DNA of 64,000 nt, taken from positions 2,666,001 through 2,730,000 of the forward strand of contig NC_083520.1 of assembly GCF_032362555.1 (NCBI RefSeq), written 5' to 3'. Below are positions 61,920 to 64,000 of this stretch, piece after piece. The translations under genes were made by a program, and so were the position numbers. Numbering within the stretch: the stretch's first letter is position 1; each line of letters starts with the position of its first letter. The stretch is from Amyelois transitella. Taxonomy: Eukaryota > Arthropoda > Insecta > Lepidoptera > Pyralidae. The notes below the pieces were generated by a model that was given only the letters and a program-made list of their open reading frames with translations, was not told where the DNA came from and did no database searches.

Positions 61920-62549
61920 TACTATAATTGAAATAAATATAATTTATGTTCACAATTTTTACACCAAATACATACATAATGAGTTTCTTATACTGAAGAA
62001 TAATATTTGGCTCTTTCTATTAATTACCATGATGAAACACATACTTATATAATTTTTTCACTTATTTAGCTTGGAAAAAATATATAATATAAAGGTTTTA
62101 GTGTCCGTATAATAAAATCCTTAAACGTTTATTATGCTTTGAAATTTCAGGTAAAATTCCTGTATTCTTACTTTCCTTATTGTATTTTATCTTTTTATGA
62201 CAAGGTACATTATTTTTTGTATTTATACTTTTGTGTTATTGATGAACAGTCAACAGCATATCAAACTAACCAAACTCACTCTAAATTCGCCTCTATTACC
62301 ACATCATAAAGTTCCGTGCAAGGTAACTTGATATGCAGTTGACTGTACTTACATGTTTATACAGATCTTGTAGCAATCCATGAAAGGGAATTATAAAATT
62401 TTAAGGCTAGTCTTCGTACTAAATACCCATTATATTACAAATATTTTGATGTGATGTACTTACAGTTAAAATTTTTAGATTTTGTGGAGTAGAAGCACGG
62501 AGTTATGTGGGAGAGAGAAGATTGTGTTACACATAGCAAGAATTATTTA

Positions 62550-62632
62550 GGCTTATAAACTTGGGATTCTTAATGTAGGCGATGGGCTAGCAACCTGTTG
62601 CTGCTGGCTCTGTCTACCCCGCAAGGGATGTA
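62550..62632 (+). repeat. TATG-tailed SINE, partial
   Basis: GGCTTATAAACTTGGGATTC, GGCGATGGGCTAGCAACCTG, then CTGTCTACCCCGCAAGGGAT. The middle block is deleted and the TATG tail is lost. Confidence 0.75.
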
Positions 62633-62917
62633 GTTATGGGTCAGGACATCATGAATAATCTTTTGGCTACAACTCTATTACTATAGAATGTACTTTCTCT
62701 CACTCCCTAACTCCGTTACTAGAAGTAAAAAATCAATTGGTTGACACATTGTAATTTATTATTGTTTATCAGTAATGTATTGATGTTTTTCATTGATATT
62801 AAGTAATTTGATTGTTTTATTTAAATAAATCTTAATTTTTTAAACATGTAATTATTTTTAATTAATTTCTAAAACACTGACAGAAAAAATTCTGTGCCGT
62901 TTGTTTCCAGGCCCAGG

Positions 62918-63075
62918 CTTACTCCATCTCTTTCCAATGAATGTCGTAAAGGCGACTAAGGGAAAGGTTAATAAACAAGGGTTCTCAGTACCAACATTAA
63001 GCCATATAGCTGAACGTAGCCTTTCATTCTTTGCGAGTCTGTTGGCTCTGTCTACCCCGCAAGACGTGATTATAG
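62918..63075 (+). repeat. TATG-tailed SINE, partial
   Basis: TACTCCATCTCTTTCCAATG, GTCGTAAAGGCGACTAAGGG, ATAGCTGAACGTAGCCTTTC, and TCTACCCCGCAAGACGTGAT with a shortened tail. Confidence 0.75.
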
Positions 63076-63870
63076 ACCTGTACTGCTGCACAATCTATAG
63101 GTACTGCCACCCTGGTTCATATGCGAGATGAAAATGTCATTATTTGTTCCTCTTTTCGATAGACCCCTGATGAGGCATATCTTACTTAGTTCATCAAAAG
63201 TTGCATACGATTACATGAATACTGAATAGTGCCAAATGTTTCCAATGTAAAATGCTATGAGCAGCTATTATGCTATTATAAGTGGTCATTAGTTTTGAAC
63301 CATACAGCCAGACAGTGGATGGAAAAATGTAACCAGGAATGCGCTTGGATGAGGAAAAGAGTTATCTAAGTGACGACTGGCGGTCCATCTCATTGTCTCT
63401 GCGGGATACTTTGTGGTTACACCTATGATCAAATTCAAAATGTTTTATTCATTATTATGGACATCTCGAACAATATTTAATAATTGTCATATCAAAATCC
63501 TGGATGGATCTTAGCTAAAAGGTAAGGTCTTTCAACCAAAGATATTATTACTTTGATAGAAATCAACACATTGGTGTAATTGCTGTTATTAAATGTCAGG
63601 CGTATAGTTAAAATTTTTGGCGGTACCTCTAACAACTTTCATTGTCTTGAACTATTATGCAGGGACTTATCAATTAAAATATATTATAAGAAAATCAAAG
63701 AAAATGTTTCTTAATTTGGGATTGGGACTTCTGAGTCCTAAAGTCCATAATTTATGACTGAGTTAATAAGTTGGAGGTTCTCAATTCGAAAATTTTTTTT
63801 TTACCTAAGTAATGTATGTATGGATCAAGATGTTTAATTTTTACCATTTTGGTTACAACCATTGGAATAC

Positions 63871-63908
63871 ATATAATCACGTTTTTATCCCTTGTGTGGT
63901 AGACATAG
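63871..63908 (-). repeat. TATG-tailed SINE, tail fragment (reverse)
   Basis: ATATAATCACGTTTTTATCC then CTTGTGTGGTAGACATAG. Confidence 0.6.
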
Positions 63909-64000
63909 GAATATACCTTGCTTATCCTTATAGTAGGTATCTATATCTAATCATACAAAATTTTCTATAAATATGATATACTCGTTGGTTCATAATTGTT

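Larger units (their letters stand above)
61737..64000. other. 3' flanking DNA, repeats only
   Basis: AT-rich; SINE pieces listed separately. No exon with recognisable homology on either strand. Confidence 0.5.

Overview
This window is nuclear DNA from a moth or butterfly. The background is AT-rich, introns carry short GT/AG signals, and the repeats are of types I recognise as typical of Lepidoptera: a TATG-tailed SINE, tRNA-derived SINEs, RTE-like and jockey/CR1-like LINE pieces, and a Helitron relic. It holds six recognisable conserved genes. No bacterial, CRISPR, rRNA or functional tRNA feature was seen.

Layout. 1-5.3 kb (+): the last four coding exons of an SLC25A16-type mitochondrial carrier. 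5.3-12.2 kb: repeat-bearing intergenic DNA. 12.25-26.3 kb (-): the complete PP2A catalytic subunit (mts, six coding exons, 309 aa), with a possible extra in-frame upstream exon. 27.5-29.7 kb (+): complete RACK1 (five exons, 319 aa) with a likely box C/D snoRNA in intron 1. 30.5-41.7 kb: a candidate non-coding first exon, a large repeat-rich stretch that may be the first SCAR intron, and a two-exon minus-strand gene fragment of unknown identity near 34.1-34.5 kb. 41.7-50.4 kb (+): complete SCAR/WAVE (nine coding exons, 519 aa), with a 5'-truncated LINE in intron 5 and a 105-bp minisatellite in intron 6. 50.7-52.4 kb (+): a 1.7-kb open exon that can extend SCAR. 56.5-58.4 kb: Helitron relic. 58.6-59.7 kb (-): intronless mevalonate diphosphate decarboxylase. 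60.8-61.6 kb (+): intronless ING4/5-type PHD-finger protein. 61.7-64 kb: repeats.

The genes do not form one pathway. They serve phosphatase signalling, ribosome scaffolding, actin nucleation, the mevalonate/juvenile-hormone route, chromatin reading and mitochondrial transport.

Most noteworthy observations. (1) The SCAR stop is TGA followed by C. The same frame stays open to a plausible donor whose phase joins exactly to a 566-codon exon ending in a class I PDZ ligand, so a readthrough or alternatively spliced SCAR with a long tail is possible. (2) Four exons in three genes are followed, in the next intron, by decayed same-strand copies of their own sequence. (3) RACK1 intron 1 holds a box C/D snoRNA candidate whose guide matches a conserved 28S segment. 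(4) PP2A-C ends in Met instead of the nearly invariant, methyl-accepting Leu309, and has a possible N-terminal extension exon. (5) Several long perfect palindromes sit inside or at the edge of transposon copies.
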